64,000 nt of DNA from Microbacterium sp. BH-3-3-3. Its GTDB lineage: Bacteria; Actinomycetota; Actinomycetes; Actinomycetales; Microbacteriaceae. Where the stretch lies: assembly GCF_007679045.1 (NCBI RefSeq), contig NZ_VEFS01000003.1:1-64000 (forward strand), in the 5' to 3' direction. Positions 50,185 to 59,770 of the stretch are shown piece by piece; position 1 is the first letter of the stretch; each line of letters starts with the position of its first letter. The notes under the pieces were generated by a model, which worked only from the letters and a program-made list of their open reading frames with translations, did not search any database and was not told the origin of the DNA. Both the position numbers and the translations under genes were made by a program.

Positions 50185-50955
50185 ATGTCTGTCCTCGAGA
50201 TCCGCGACCTCCACGTGACGGTCGAGACGGAGAACGGTACGACCCCGATCCTCAACGGCGTGACGCTGACCATGCGCACCGGTGAGACCCACGCCATCAT
50301 GGGCCCCAACGGCTCCGGCAAGTCGACCCTGGCGTACACGATCGCCGGTCACCCCAAGTACACCGTGACGAGCGGCTCGATCACGCTCGACGGCGAAGAC
50401 GTGCTCGCGATGAGTGTCGACGAGCGCGCCCGCGCGGGCCTCTTCCTCGCCATGCAGTACCCGGTCGAGATTCCCGGCGTCACCGTGACGAACTTCCTCC
50501 GCACCGCCAAGACGGCCATCGACGGCGAGGCTCCGGCCATCCGCTCGTGGACGAAGGACGTCAAGGGCGCCATGGAGAACCTCCGCATGGACCCGAAGTT
50601 TGCCGCGCGCAACGTCAACGAGGGCTTCTCGGGTGGCGAGAAGAAGCGCCACGAGATCCTTCAGCTCGAGCTGCTCAAGCCGAAGATCGCGGTGCTCGAC
50701 GAGACCGACTCCGGCCTCGACGTCGACGCGCTGAAGATCGTGTCGGAGGGCGTCAACCGCGCCAAGGAGCAGACCGACCTCGGTGTGCTGCTGATCACGC
50801 ACTACACCCGCATCCTCCGCTACATCCGCCCCGACTTCGTGCACGTCGTCGTCAAGGGCCGGATCGTCGAAGAGGGCGGCTCCGAGCTCGCCGACCGACT
50901 CGAAGAAGAGGGTTACGACCGCTTCCTCGAGGCCGGTACCCCGATCGACGCGTAG
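50185..50955 (+). CDS. sufC: Fe-S cluster assembly ATPase SufC
   Basis: 256 residues. ABC-type ATPase of SufBC2D. Walker A GPNGSGKSTL, signature FSGGEKKRHEI, Walker B IAVLDETDSGLDVD. ATG with GTAAGGAA upstream. The TAG stop is part of the -10 of the next gene. Confidence 0.96.
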   Translation: MSVLEIRDLHVTVETENGTTPILNGVTLTMRTGETHAIMGPNGSGKSTLAYTIAGHPKYTVTSGSITLDGEDVLAMSVDERARAGLFLAMQYPVEIPGVTVTNFLRTAKTAIDGEAPAIRSWTKDVKGAMENLRMDPKFAARNVNEGFSGGEKKRHEILQLELLKPKIAVLDETDSGLDVDALKIVSEGVNRAKEQTDLGVLLITHYTRILRYIRPDFVHVVVKGRIVEEGGSELADRLEEEGYDRFLEAGTPIDA

Positions 50956-50958
50956 GAT
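50953..50958 (+). promoter_or_regulatory. -10 of sufT, overlapping the sufC stop
   Basis: TAGGAT contains the sufC stop TAG, and the sufT ATG (50965) is exactly 7 nt after it with no ribosome site. This predicts an internal leaderless promoter so that sufT can be expressed apart from sufBDC. Confidence 0.55.
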
Positions 50959-50964
50959 CGTTAC

Positions 50965-51294
50965 ATGACCGCAACCCTCGCTCCCGAGAAGTACGACGAG
51001 GTCACCGAGGCTCTCAAAGACGTCATGGACCCCGAACTGGGGATCAACGTCGTCGACCTCGGCCTCATCTACGATCTCGCGTGGGACGACGAGAACGACG
51101 CGCTCGTCATCCACATGACCCTCACCTCGGCCGGTTGCCCGCTGACCGATGTGCTCGAAGAGCAGACGGCCCAGGCCCTCGACAACGTCGTGGATCGCTT
51201 CCGCATCAACTGGGTGTGGATGCCGCCGTGGGGCCCCGAGCGGATCACCGACGACGGCCGCGACATGATGCGCGCCCTCGGCTTCGCGATCTGA
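50965..51294 (+). CDS. sufT: Metal-sulfur cluster assembly factor (SufT/MIP18, DUF59)
   Basis: 109 residues. DUF59 fold: DVMDPELGINVVDLGLIYDL, MTLTSAGCPLTDVLEEQ (conserved Cys) and WMPPWGPERIT. Helps mature Fe-S proteins. Probably leaderless. The sufS and sufU genes normally placed between sufC and sufT are missing from the window. The gene's last 23 nt begin a 57-bp tandem array that runs past the stop. Confidence 0.9.
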   Translation: MTATLAPEKYDEVTEALKDVMDPELGINVVDLGLIYDLAWDDENDALVIHMTLTSAGCPLTDVLEEQTAQALDNVVDRFRINWVWMPPWGPERITDDGRDMMRALGFAI

Positions 51295-51465
51295 ACGCAG
51301 GATCCGAATCCGACCGCTCGAGAGACCTGCGCCCTCGGCTCCGCGATCTGAACGCAGGATCCGAATCCGACCGCTCGAGAGACCTGCGCCCTCGGCTCCG
51401 CGATCTGAACGCAGGATCCGAATCCGACCGCTCGAGAGACCTGCGCCCTCGGCTCCGCGATCTGA
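51272..51465 (+). repeat. 57-bp tandem repeat growing out of the sufT 3' end
   Basis: Units at 51272-51328, 51329-51385, 51386-51442 and a partial one at 51443-51465. The first contains the last codons and stop of sufT (one base differs, TTC versus TCC). The period equals 19 codons, but a stop codon occurs in each unit in the sufT frame, so the copies are not translated. Confidence 0.95.
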
Positions 51466-51479
51466 AAGAAGAACTCACG

Positions 51480-51512
51480 CGAACGCCCATCCCTCACGGG
51501 GGTGGGCGTTCG
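51480..51512 (+). terminator. Terminator of the suf operon
   Basis: Arms CGAACGCCCA (51480-51489) and TGGGCGTTCG (51503-51512) pair perfectly and are followed by TGGTTTCC. Confidence 0.75.
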
Positions 51513-51630
51513 TGGTTTCCGGATGCCGAGGTCCCGGCGCTTCGCGAGCGTCGAGCACCGCGACGAACGCAGGCCCGCGCCCGTGTGTCTTCCTCTGACG
51601 CGCCGGGTGCGCGGCATCCGGTGCCCTGAT

Positions 51631-51636
51631 TAGGCT
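51631..51636 (+). promoter_or_regulatory. -10 of the leaderless beta-lyase gene
   Basis: TAGGCT lies exactly 7 nt before ATG 51643; there is no ribosome site. The spacing equals that of the uvrA, uvrB and sufT starts. Confidence 0.6.
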
Positions 51637-51642
51637 TTCCGG

Positions 51643-52806
51643 ATGAGCGTCACCCCGTTGCAGGCCCTGCCTCTCGACCTTCTGCGTCAGCGCTCCAGCA
51701 CCAAGTGGCGCTCGTACGACGACGACGTGATCCCGATGTTCGTCGCCGAGACCGACTTCCCGCTCGCACCGGCGATCACCGCGGCTCTTCATCGCGCCGT
51801 CGAGATCGGCGACACCGGGTACACCCCGCCGCGGCCCGGCATCGACGTCGACTTCGCCGCGTACGCCCAGCGGATGTGGGGCTGGACGATCGACCCGTCG
51901 AGGATCCGGTGGACCGGCGACGTGATGATGGGCGTCGTCGAGGTGCTGCGGGCCGTGACCTCGTCCGGTGATCGCGTGATCGTGACGCCGCCGGTGTACC
52001 CGCCGTTCTACGACACCGTCGAAGAGGCGGGCGCCGTCGTCGAGCGTGTGCCCCTCGTCGACGACGGCGAGACGTGGAGACTCGACCTGGCGGGCATCGA
52101 GCGCGCCTTCGCCGCGGGCGCGCGGGCGATCCTGCTCTGCAATCCGCACAACCCCACCGGAACGGTGCACGCGCGCGCGTCGCTCGCCGCACTCGCGCGT
52201 CTGGCCGAGCGGTACGGGGCGAGCGTCGTGAGCGACGAGATCCACGCTCCGCTCACGCACGCCCCCGCGGTGTTCACGCCGTTCTTGGATGCCGCGCCCG
52301 AGGCCGCCGCGGTCGGCTATGCCGTGACGAGCGCGAGCAAGACCTACAACCTCGCCGGTCTCAAGTGCGCGGTCATCGTCACCGGCTCGGAGGAGACGGC
52401 CGCGGTCGTGCGGTCACTGCCGTGGGAGGTGGAGTGGCGCGCGGGTCTGTTCGGCGTGATCGCCAATCGCGCGGCCTTCGCGGCCGAGAGCGACGGCTGG
52501 CTCGCATCGCTCCTGGTCGCGCTCGACGACAACCGCCGTCTGCTCGCCGAGCTGCTCGCCGAGCACCTCCCGCTGGCGCGCTACCGTCTGCCCGACGCGG
52601 GCTTCCTCGCCTGGGTCGACGTGTCGGCGTACGGGTGGGGTGACAACCCGTCGCCGCACATCCGCCGCGAGGCGAAGGTCGCGTTGCACCACGGACCGCT
52701 GTTCGGAGAGCAGGGCATCGGCCACGTGCGCATCAACGTCGGGTGCGCGCCCGAGGTGCTGCGCGAGGCGATCACGCGCATCGGCGCGCTGGCTCGACAA
52801 GGATGA
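51643..52806 (+). CDS. PLP-dependent cystathionine beta-lyase / aminotransferase (MalY/PatB family)
   Basis: 387 residues, fold type I. KWRSYDDDVIPMFVAETDF at the N-terminus is the MalY/PatB hallmark; CNPHNPTG, SDEIHAPL and the PLP lysine in SASKTYNLAGLK. Likely cleaves cystathionine or related S-conjugates to thiol, pyruvate and ammonia. It could serve sulfur supply for the nearby Fe-S genes, but that is only proximity. Confidence 0.88.
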   Translation: MSVTPLQALPLDLLRQRSSTKWRSYDDDVIPMFVAETDFPLAPAITAALHRAVEIGDTGYTPPRPGIDVDFAAYAQRMWGWTIDPSRIRWTGDVMMGVVEVLRAVTSSGDRVIVTPPVYPPFYDTVEEAGAVVERVPLVDDGETWRLDLAGIERAFAAGARAILLCNPHNPTGTVHARASLAALARLAERYGASVVSDEIHAPLTHAPAVFTPFLDAAPEAAAVGYAVTSASKTYNLAGLKCAVIVTGSEETAAVVRSLPWEVEWRAGLFGVIANRAAFAAESDGWLASLLVALDDNRRLLAELLAEHLPLARYRLPDAGFLAWVDVSAYGWGDNPSPHIRREAKVALHHGPLFGEQGIGHVRINVGCAPEVLREAITRIGALARQG

Positions 52807-52872
52807 GCGGTCGGCGCGTCGAGAGAACGCGGGGCGCGACCGAGGGGTGACACCGGGTCACGGCATCCGGAA

Positions 52873-53781
52873 TCAGACCTCGGCTCGTCCGGTGCGCCAG
52901 TAGCCCATGAACGCGACCGCGCGACGGTCGACTCCGCGCTCGGTGACGAGGTGGCGTCGGAGGGTCTTGATCGCCGAGGCCTCGCCGGCGAGCCAGGCGT
53001 ACAGCGGCGCCTTCTTCAGCGCGGCTCCGCCCTTGGCGGTGCGCGGGACCTCCCACAGCATGCCCTCGTCGATGTCGACCTCTTCGACCTCGTCGCCGTG
53101 GCCGTCGGGGGTGAGGGCGAACGCGGCGTCGCGCGTGGCCGTGACGAGGTGCGCGTGGCGGTCGCCCGCGGACCGCGCGGCCAGACGGAAGTCGAATCCC
53201 GGATGCCGGGGGAGATAGGAGCAGTCCTCGGGGGTGGGGACCTCGAGCACGACGGTTCCGGTGGCCTCCGGGGGGAGCTGCTCGAGGATGACGGCGATCG
53301 CGGGGGCGGCGGTCTCGTCGCCCGCCAGGAGGTAGTCGCCGGTCTGCGCGGGCGGGACGAAGTCGACGCCGAAGCTCACGTCGGTGAGCGCGACCGTGGG
53401 GGCGAAGATGAGCACCTCGTCGCCCGGCCGTGCGTTCTCGATCCACGCCGATGCCGGGCCGAGCACCTCGTGGGCGACCATGTCGATGTCGACCTCCCGC
53501 TCGGCGCGACGCACGGCGCGGGTCGTGTAGGTGCGGAACGGCGGGCGCGCATCATTGGGAAGCTCGCGCCACGCCGTCCACCAGTCGCCGCCGGTCGGCA
53601 TCGTGTCGAGATCGGCCGTGGCGGTGGGGAAGACGATCTTCACGCGCTGATCGAAACCGGGGTCGCCGTATTCGTGCAGGTCATCGCCGACGAACGTGAA
53701 GCGGCGGAAGCTCGGGGTCAGGTCGGTGATGCGGGCGACGCGGACGCGGAAGAACCGCGAAGTCTCAAGAGGGGACGACAT
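52873..53781 (-). CDS. Siderophore-interacting protein (FAD ferric-siderophore reductase)
   Basis: 302 residues. SIP family: N-terminal FAD domain ([13 protein letters not shown] is the flavin-binding RxYT motif) and C-terminal NAD(P)-like domain ([41 protein letters not shown]). Reduces imported ferric siderophore in the cytosol to release iron. ATG 53781 overlaps the ATPase gene by 17 nt. Last gene of the iron-uptake operon. Confidence 0.93.
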   Translation of the reverse strand: MSSPLETSRFFRVRVARITDLTPSFRRFTFVGDDLHEYGDPGFDQRVKIVFPTATADLDTMPTGGDWWTAWRELPNDARPPFRTYTTRAVRRAEREVDIDMVAHEVLGPASAWIENARPGDEVLIFAPTVALTDVSFGVDFVPPAQTGDYLLAGDETAAPAIAVILEQLPPEATGTVVLEVPTPEDCSYLPRHPGFDFRLAARSAGDRHAHLVTATRDAAFALTPDGHGDEVEEVDIDEGMLWEVPRTAKGGAALKKAPLYAWLAGEASAIKTLRRHLVTERGVDRRAVAFMGYWRTGRAEV

Positions 53782-54619
53782 CGTGGGACTCCCGGGTGGT
53801 GGCGACGGACGGCGTGCGGACGCTGACGTGGTGGCGTCCGCGCGGAAGGACGAGGGGGGTTCCCGACACGGGGTCGGGCACGACCAGAGCGTCGAGCCCG
53901 AATACCTCGGCGATGAGCTCGCTGGTCATGACGGCGCTCGGGTCGCCGGCGGCCACGACGCGTCCGTCGCGCAGGGCCACGAGATGGTCGGCGTAGCGGG
54001 CCGCCATGTTCATGTCGTGCAGCACCATGACGGTGGTCGTTCCCCGGTCGCGGTTGAGGTCGGTGAGCAGGTCGAGCACATCGACCTGATGGGCGACGTC
54101 GAGGAAGGTGGTCGGCTCGTCGAGCAGCAGAATGTCGGTCTCCTGAGCGAGCGCCATGGCGATCCACACGCGTTGCCGCTGGCCGCCCGACAGCTCGTCG
54201 ACCGCGCGGTCGGCGAGGTCGCTGATCCCCGTGGCGGCGAGCGCCTCGGCCACGACCTCGTAATCGCGGGCGCTCCAGCGGGCGAGGGCACGCTGGTGCG
54301 GGTGGCGACCACGGCCGACGAGGTCGGCGACGGCGATGCCCTCGGGAGCGATGGGGCTCTGCGGAAGCAGCCCCAGGATGCGCGCTACCTCTTTCGTGGG
54401 CCGCTCGTGCAGCGCCTTGCCGTCGAGGATCACGCGACCGGCCTTCGGCGGGAGCAGGCGAGCGAGCGCGCGCAGCAGCGTCGATTTGCCGCACCCGTTC
54501 GCGCCGACGATCGCGGTGATCCGCCCGGCGGGGAGCACGAGATCGAGGTCGTCGACGATGGTGCGGTCGGCGTAGGCGAGGGTGAGACCCTCGGCCGACA
54601 GAGTGCGGTTCGCGGTCAT
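53765..54619 (-). CDS. Iron-siderophore ABC transporter ATP-binding protein
   Basis: 284 residues. FecE/FhuC type: Walker [11 protein letters not shown], signature [15 protein letters not shown], Walker [16 protein letters not shown] 54619 overlaps the permease stop (ATGA). Confidence 0.95.
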   Translation of the reverse strand: MTANRTLSAEGLTLAYADRTIVDDLDLVLPAGRITAIVGANGCGKSTLLRALARLLPPKAGRVILDGKALHERPTKEVARILGLLPQSPIAPEGIAVADLVGRGRHPHQRALARWSARDYEVVAEALAATGISDLADRAVDELSGGQRQRVWIAMALAQETDILLLDEPTTFLDVAHQVDVLDLLTDLNRDRGTTTVMVLHDMNMAARYADHLVALRDGRVVAAGDPSAVMTSELIAEVFGLDALVVPDPVSGTPLVLPRGRHHVSVRTPSVATTRESHDVVPS

Positions 54620-55665
54620 AGCGAGCCTCCGGAGCGATTGGTCCTGATGAGCAGGTAGATGAGATACGGCGCGCCGAGCACGCCCGTGACGACACCCACC
54701 GGGTAGCGGTTGTCGAAGGCGAACTGGCCGACGAGGTCGGACAACATGACCAGCAGGGCACCGACGAGCCCGGCCGGCACCAGGAGGGATCCGCCGGGGC
54801 CGATGAGGCGCGCGGCGATCGGACCGGCCATGAAGGCCACGAAGGCGATGGGCCCGGCACCGGCCGTCGCCACGGCCAGCAGCACGACCGCCCCGACGAT
54901 CAGGAGCAGACGCGTGCGTTCCACACGGACGCCGAGACCCGCGGCGGAGTCGTCGCCGAGGCGGAGGACCGAGAGCGAGCGGGTGTTGCCGATCATGAGC
55001 GGGACGATGACGACGACCGCGAGGGCCAGGGGGAGCACCCGACCCCAGGAGGCGTTGTTGAGGCTTCCCGTCAGCCACTGCATCGCCGTCTGGAGGTCCC
55101 AGTTGGCGGCGCGGCTCAGCATGTACGTCGTGACGCTGTCGAGCATGGCGGCGACGCCGATGCCGATGAGCACGAGTCGCGTGCCGGTGAAGGCGCCTTT
55201 TCGCGAGAGCAGGTAGATCGCGCCGGCGGTGGCGAGGGCGCCGACGAGGGCGAAGGTCGAGACGAGGGCGTCCGACAGCGAGAAGCCGATGATCGCGATG
55301 ACGGCGGCCGCGCTCGCCCCGGAGGAGATGCCGATGATGTCGGGGGAGGCGAGAGGGTTGCGCAGCATCGTCTGGAACGTGACTCCGGCCATGCCGAAGG
55401 CGAGTCCCGACAGCAGGCCCAGGCTCGCGCGCGGCAGGCGCAGCTCGCCGATGGTGAACGAGGCGCCCGGGACCGTCTGGCCCAGCAGGACGCGGAATAC
55501 CTGATCGGGGGTGTAGAAGGTGTTGCCGACCATGAGCGTCACCGCGAAGACGACGACGACGGCGACGGCGAGCACGGTGGTCACGCCGATCCGGCGCCGG
55601 GTGCGGGCTCGGCGTCCGCGGGCGAGGGCGCCGACCGCGGCCGGGCGCTGCAGGACGATGCTCAC
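54616..55665 (-). CDS. Iron-siderophore ABC transporter permease (FecCD family), second
   Basis: 349 residues, about ten membrane helices. FecCD motifs [37 protein letters not shown] and the ATPase-contact region [13 protein letters not shown] 55665 overlaps the other permease's stop (GTGA), so the two halves are made together. Confidence 0.94.
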   Translation of the reverse strand: MSIVLQRPAAVGALARGRRARTRRRIGVTTVLAVAVVVVFAVTLMVGNTFYTPDQVFRVLLGQTVPGASFTIGELRLPRASLGLLSGLAFGMAGVTFQTMLRNPLASPDIIGISSGASAAAVIAIIGFSLSDALVSTFALVGALATAGAIYLLSRKGAFTGTRLVLIGIGVAAMLDSVTTYMLSRAANWDLQTAMQWLTGSLNNASWGRVLPLALAVVVIVPLMIGNTRSLSVLRLGDDSAAGLGVRVERTRLLLIVGAVVLLAVATAGAGPIAFVAFMAGPIAARLIGPGGSLLVPAGLVGALLVMLSDLVGQFAFDNRYPVGVVTGVLGAPYLIYLLIRTNRSGGSL

Positions 55666-56708
55666 AGTTCACGCACCTTCTGCCGGCGGACGATCCAGAT
55701 GAAGAAGGGGGCGCCGATGAGGGCGGTGAGGATGCCCACCTCGATCTCGGTGGGGCGCGCGACGAGGCGACCGACGACGTCGGCTCCCACGAGGAGCATC
55801 GCGCCTCCGAGCGCCGAGAACGGCACGAGCCACCGGTGATCGGTCCCGATGAGCAGTCGGCAGATGTGCGGGATGACGAGACCGACGAACGCGATGGGGC
55901 CGGCGACGGCGGTGGCGGCGCCCACCAGCACGACCGCACCCGCGGAGGCGATGAGGCGCGTGCGTCCGACGTGCTCGCCGAGCCCGGTCGCGACGTCGTC
56001 GCCGAGGGCGAGGGAGTTCATGCCGCGTGAGCAGAGGATGCACACGAGGGCTCCGGCGGCGAGCACCGGCAGCACGATCTGCACACGGTCCCACGTGGCA
56101 CCGCCGATGCCACCGATCTGCCAGAAGCGGAACACCTCGAGAAGGTCGACGCGCGGCAGCAGGATCGCGCTCGACAGTGAGCCGAACGCGGCGGTGGTGG
56201 CCGCCCCGGCGAGGGCGAGCTTGAGGGGAGTGGCGCCGCCGCGCCCAAGCGAGCCGACCGTGTAGACGAACACCGCGGCCACGGCCGCTCCCACGACGGC
56301 GAATCCCATGTATCCGAGCGAGCTCGACAGGCCGAAGAACGCGATGCCCGTGACGACGGCCAGCGACGCTCCGGCGGAGACGCCGAGGATGCCGGGGTCG
56401 GCGAGCGGGTTGCGGGTGACCGCCTGCATGGTGAGCCCGGCCATCGCGAGGGCTGCCCCGACGAGCAGCCCGAGCACCGTGCGCGGAATGCGGGTGGCGA
56501 CCACTGCCTCACCGACCCCGGTGCCCCCCGAGAACGCCGAGAAGATCTCGCCGATCGACACGTCACGCGTGCCGAAGGCGATGGATGCCGCGCACATCAC
56601 GACCACGCCCACCGTGAGCGCCAGCAGCCAGCCGAGTCGACGGCCCGTCGATCGCCGCAGATCAGCGGTGTCGGGTGGGGCGTCGGCGACGGCGGTGCGG
56701 GAGTTCAC
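55662..56708 (-). CDS. Iron-siderophore ABC transporter permease (FecCD family), first
   Basis: 348 residues, about ten membrane helices. [36 protein letters not shown], and [18 protein letters not shown] for ATPase coupling. GTG 56708; 34 nt downstream of the binding-protein gene. Confidence 0.94.
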   Translation of the reverse strand: MNSRTAVADAPPDTADLRRSTGRRLGWLLALTVGVVVMCAASIAFGTRDVSIGEIFSAFSGGTGVGEAVVATRIPRTVLGLLVGAALAMAGLTMQAVTRNPLADPGILGVSAGASLAVVTGIAFFGLSSSLGYMGFAVVGAAVAAVFVYTVGSLGRGGATPLKLALAGAATTAAFGSLSSAILLPRVDLLEVFRFWQIGGIGGATWDRVQIVLPVLAAGALVCILCSRGMNSLALGDDVATGLGEHVGRTRLIASAGAVVLVGAATAVAGPIAFVGLVIPHICRLLIGTDHRWLVPFSALGGAMLLVGADVVGRLVARPTEIEVGILTALIGAPFFIWIVRRQKVREL

Positions 56709-56742
56709 GGTGGGCGCGATTCGAGGTGTCCGGGGGCGGGGA

Positions 56743-57765
56743 TCAGCCGAGGGCGGCGGTCAGCACGTCGAGGTACTTCGACAGGCCCCAGCTCACCGAG
56801 AGGGGAGAGGGGTTCGCCGAGGCCGCGAGAGGCGTGCCGTCTTCGAGCACCGCGACGTGGCCGGCGGCCACGGCGGGGATCTTCGACAGGAGCGGGTCGG
56901 CCTGGAGCTGCGCGAGGGTCGAGCCGTCGGTGTTGCCGTAGGTGATCCACAGCCCCACATCGTTGAAGACGTCGGCCTGCTCCGAGGAGATGTCGCTGTA
57001 GAACGCGTCGATCTCGCTCGAGGTCTTGGTCACCTGCTCGGGCTCGGGCATGCCGAACTCGTGCAGGTACCCCGAGCGGGGGTCGTGCGAGGTGTAGTAG
57101 GTGATGGTGCTGAGGTCGGTGGGGTCGGTGAACGCGAACAGGGGCGCGACCTCGGCGAGAGCGGGGTGGGCGTCGAAGGCCGCCTGCGACTCGGTCTTGA
57201 TCTGCTCGATGAGGGCCTCACCCTCGCTCTCGAGACCGAGGGCCTTGGAGTTGAGCTGGATCATCTGGTCGAGGGTGGTGCCCCACGCGGCGTCGGGGTA
57301 GGCGACGACGGGCGCGATCTTCGACAGCGTGTCGTAGTCCTCCTGCGTGAGTCCCGAGTAGGCGGCGAGGATGACGTCGGGCTGCGTGTCGGCCACGGCC
57401 TCGAAGTCGATGCCGTCGGTCTCGTCGAAGAGCACGGGGGTCTCGCCGCCGAGCTCGGTCAGCTTGTCTTCGACCCAGGGGAGGATGCCGTCTCCGTCGT
57501 CGTCGCCCCACGTGGCCTTCGCCATGCCGACCGGCACGATGCCGAGAGCGAGGGGGACCTCCTGGTTCGACCACGCGACGGTGGCCACGCGCTCGGGCTT
57601 TTTCTCGATGACCGCTTGGCCGAGAGCGCTGTCGACGGTGACGGGGAAGACGTCGTCGGAGCCTTGCGCCGCCTCGTCTCCGGGGGCGGCCGAGGTGCCG
57701 GCGCAGCCGGTGAGGACGAGGGCGGAACCGACGGCGAGTGCCGCCAGTGCGCGGAATCGGGACAC
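56743..57765 (-). CDS. Iron-siderophore-binding lipoprotein
   Basis: 340 residues. Signal peptide with lipobox LTGC (Cys near residue 21), then the Fe/B12 periplasmic-binding fold: PERVATVAWSNQEVPLALGI, PDVILAAYSGL, and VSWGLSKYLDVL at the end. Captures ferric siderophore outside the membrane. GTG 57765 behind an AGGAGG site. First gene of the five-gene operon, under the DtxR-type box. Confidence 0.94.
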   Translation of the reverse strand: MSRFRALAALAVGSALVLTGCAGTSAAPGDEAAQGSDDVFPVTVDSALGQAVIEKKPERVATVAWSNQEVPLALGIVPVGMAKATWGDDDGDGILPWVEDKLTELGGETPVLFDETDGIDFEAVADTQPDVILAAYSGLTQEDYDTLSKIAPVVAYPDAAWGTTLDQMIQLNSKALGLESEGEALIEQIKTESQAAFDAHPALAEVAPLFAFTDPTDLSTITYYTSHDPRSGYLHEFGMPEPEQVTKTSSEIDAFYSDISSEQADVFNDVGLWITYGNTDGSTLAQLQADPLLSKIPAVAAGHVAVLEDGTPLAASANPSPLSVSWGLSKYLDVLTAALG

Positions 57766-57782
57766 GAAGAGCCTCCTGCGTG

Positions 57783-57801
57783 TTAGGTAAGGATAGGCTT
57801 A
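57783..57801. promoter_or_regulatory. DtxR/IdeR iron box
   Basis: The 19-mer starting TTAGGTAAGG and ending GGCTTA matches about 14 of 19 positions of the DtxR/IdeR consensus (TWAGGTTAGSCTAACCTWA) on the minus strand. It lies 18 nt before the binding-protein start and overlaps the likely -10, so iron-loaded repressor should block transcription. Confidence 0.8.
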
Positions 57802-57832
57802 GTTTAGGTCAGACCTCGGGTGAGAACGCAAA

Positions 57833-57888
57833 CCCGGATGCCGCTGGACCCGGGCCTTCGTCTCGACGCCGAGACAACGGCATCCGGG
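57833..57888. repeat. GGATGCCG-bracketed intergenic element
   Basis: CCCGGATGCCG (57833-57843) and CGGCATCCGGG (57878-57888) form a perfect 11-bp inverted repeat around a 34-nt centre that can itself pair in part (TCTCG/CGAGA). Confidence 0.7.
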
Positions 57889-57973
57889 ATGTTCGTCGAC
57901 CCTTGCGCCCCCTCCCGTGGGCGGGAGCGGGCTCGGGGGATTCGGCTGTCGGCGGGCATGCAGGGGCGCGTCT

Positions 57974-57979
57974 TATACT
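57974..57979 (+). promoter_or_regulatory. -10 of the ABC-F gene
   Basis: TATACT, 55 nt before GTG 58034 and 13 nt before the alternative ATG 57992. Confidence 0.5.
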
Positions 57980-58033
57980 GGGTGGCTGGCCATGTCGGCC
58001 TGCTTCCCCATCCCCGAAGAACGGACGTTCGCT

Positions 58034-59632
58034 GTGCTCGCCGTGCACGACCTCGAGATCCGCGTGGGTGCCCGCGTGCTCATGTCAGACGTGGCGTTCC
58101 GCGTCTCCGACGGCGACAAGATCGGCCTCGTCGGACGCAACGGCGCCGGAAAGACCACCCTCACCAAGGTGCTCGCCGGCGACCTGCTGCCCTCCAACGG
58201 GGGCGTCGACCGCTCCGGTGAGCTCGGCTATCTGCCCCAGGATCCCCGCTCGGGCGATCCCGAGATGCTCGCACGCACGCGCATCCTCGACGCCCGCGGG
58301 CTGGGCTCGCTCGCCCTCGGCATGCACGAGGCGTCGATGGCGATGGGCGACGACGACCCCGCCGTCGCGGCGAAGGCGATGAAGAAATACGGCCGCCTCA
58401 CCGAGGAGTTCGAGTCGGCCGGCGGATACGCGGCCGAGGCCGAAGCGGCGTCGATCGCGCACAACCTGTCGCTTCCCGACCGCATCCTCGACCAGCCGCT
58501 GAAGACCCTCTCGGGTGGTCAGCGTCGCCGTATCGAGCTCGCGCGCATTCTCTTCTCCGACGCGCAGACGATGATCCTCGACGAGCCGACCAACCACCTC
58601 GACGCCGACAGCGTCGTGTGGCTGCGCGAGTTCCTCAAGGGCTACAAGGGCGGGCTCATCGTGATCTCGCACGACGTCGAGCTCGTGGGCGAGACCGTCA
58701 ACCGCGTGTTCTACCTCGACGCGAACCGCCAGGTCATCGACGTCTACAACATGAATTGGAAGAACTACCTGCGCCAGCGGGTGGCCGACGAGGAGCGCCG
58801 CAAGAAGGAGCGCGTCAACGTCGAGAAGAAGGCCACGGCGCTGCAGCTGCAGGCCGCGCGCTTCGGTGCGAAGGCTTCGAAGGCCGCGGCCGCCCACCAG
58901 ATGGTCGCCCGCGCCGAGAAGATGCTGTCGGGCCTCGATGACGTGCGTCAGGACGAGCGCGTCGCCAAGCTCCGTTTCCCGAAGCCCGCACCGTGCGGCA
59001 AGACTCCGCTCATGGCATCCGGTCTGTCGAAGTCGTACGGCTCGCTCGAGATCTTCACCGACGTCGACCTCGCGATCGACCGCGGGTCGCGCGTGGTCAT
59101 CCTCGGCCTCAACGGTGCCGGAAAGACGACGCTGCTGCGCATCCTCGCCGGCGTCGACCAGCCCGACACCGGACAGCTCGAGCCCGGTCACGGCCTGAAG
59201 ATCGGGTACTACGCGCAGGAGCACGAGAACCTCGACGTCGATCGCTCGGTGCTCGAGAACATGATGTCGTCGGCGCCGCACATCACCGCGACCGAGGCCC
59301 GCAAGGTGCTCGGCTCGTTCCTGTTCGTCGGCGACGACGTGCTCAAGCCCGCCGGTGTGCTCTCGGGTGGCGAGAAGACGCGTCTGTCTCTCGCGACGCT
59401 CGTGGTGTCGTCGGCGAACATGCTGCTGCTCGACGAGCCCACGAACAACCTCGACCCCGCCTCGCGCGAAGAGATCCTCGGCGCCCTGTCGCACTACGAG
59501 GGTGCCGTCGTGCTCGTCTCGCACGACGAGGGTGCGGTCGAGGCGCTCAACCCCGAGCGCGTGCTGATCCTGCCCGACGGTGTCGAAGACATCTGGGGCC
59601 GCGATTACGCGGATCTGATCACTCTGGCGTAA
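58034..59632 (+). CDS. ABC-F family ATPase (ribosome-associated)
   Basis: 532 residues, two ABC modules and no membrane segments. Walker A GRNGAGKTTL and GLNGAGKTTL; signatures LSGGQRRRIELARIL and LSGGEKTRLSLATL; linker with many Lys/Arg (VADEERRKKERVNVEKKATAL) as in EttA/Uup/Vga-type proteins. It probably acts on the ribosome in translation or antibiotic protection. GTG 58034 gives the typical LAVHDLEIRVGARVLM start; ATG 57992 would add 14 residues. Confidence 0.9.
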   Translation: MLAVHDLEIRVGARVLMSDVAFRVSDGDKIGLVGRNGAGKTTLTKVLAGDLLPSNGGVDRSGELGYLPQDPRSGDPEMLARTRILDARGLGSLALGMHEASMAMGDDDPAVAAKAMKKYGRLTEEFESAGGYAAEAEAASIAHNLSLPDRILDQPLKTLSGGQRRRIELARILFSDAQTMILDEPTNHLDADSVVWLREFLKGYKGGLIVISHDVELVGETVNRVFYLDANRQVIDVYNMNWKNYLRQRVADEERRKKERVNVEKKATALQLQAARFGAKASKAAAAHQMVARAEKMLSGLDDVRQDERVAKLRFPKPAPCGKTPLMASGLSKSYGSLEIFTDVDLAIDRGSRVVILGLNGAGKTTLLRILAGVDQPDTGQLEPGHGLKIGYYAQEHENLDVDRSVLENMMSSAPHITATEARKVLGSFLFVGDDVLKPAGVLSGGEKTRLSLATLVVSSANMLLLDEPTNNLDPASREEILGALSHYEGAVVLVSHDEGAVEALNPERVLILPDGVEDIWGRDYADLITLA

Positions 59633-59696
59633 CAGCCCGCGGCGCTTCGCGCGTTCGTTCCGGATGCCGCGGGGGCGGGCAGCCGCGCCGTTCGGA

Positions 59697-59717
59697 GCGC
59701 GTCTTCGTCGTCGGCGT
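59697..59717 (+). repeat. Direct repeat flanking the HAD/GNAT insert, left copy
   Basis: 21 nt identical to 61021-61041, with further partial match for about 15 nt. The right copy is the 3' coding end of the SURF1 gene. The repeats lie in the same orientation, 1324 bp apart. Confidence 0.75.
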
Positions 59718-59770
59718 TGCGGGACCTTGCGCGGCCGCAGTCCGGAATCGCCTCATGAGAGCATCGGACG

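Larger units (their letters stand above)
51295..51642. other. Spacer between sufT and the beta-lyase gene
   Basis: 348 bp: the 57-bp array, a terminator at 51480-51512, then a GGATGCCG-bracketed element (51519-51620) and the -10 of the next gene. No gene was found. Confidence 0.7.

Noticed and set aside
51272..51465. 57-bp repeats as a CRISPR array
   Set aside because: Units are contiguous with no unique spacers, no cas genes are nearby, and the first unit is the end of sufT.
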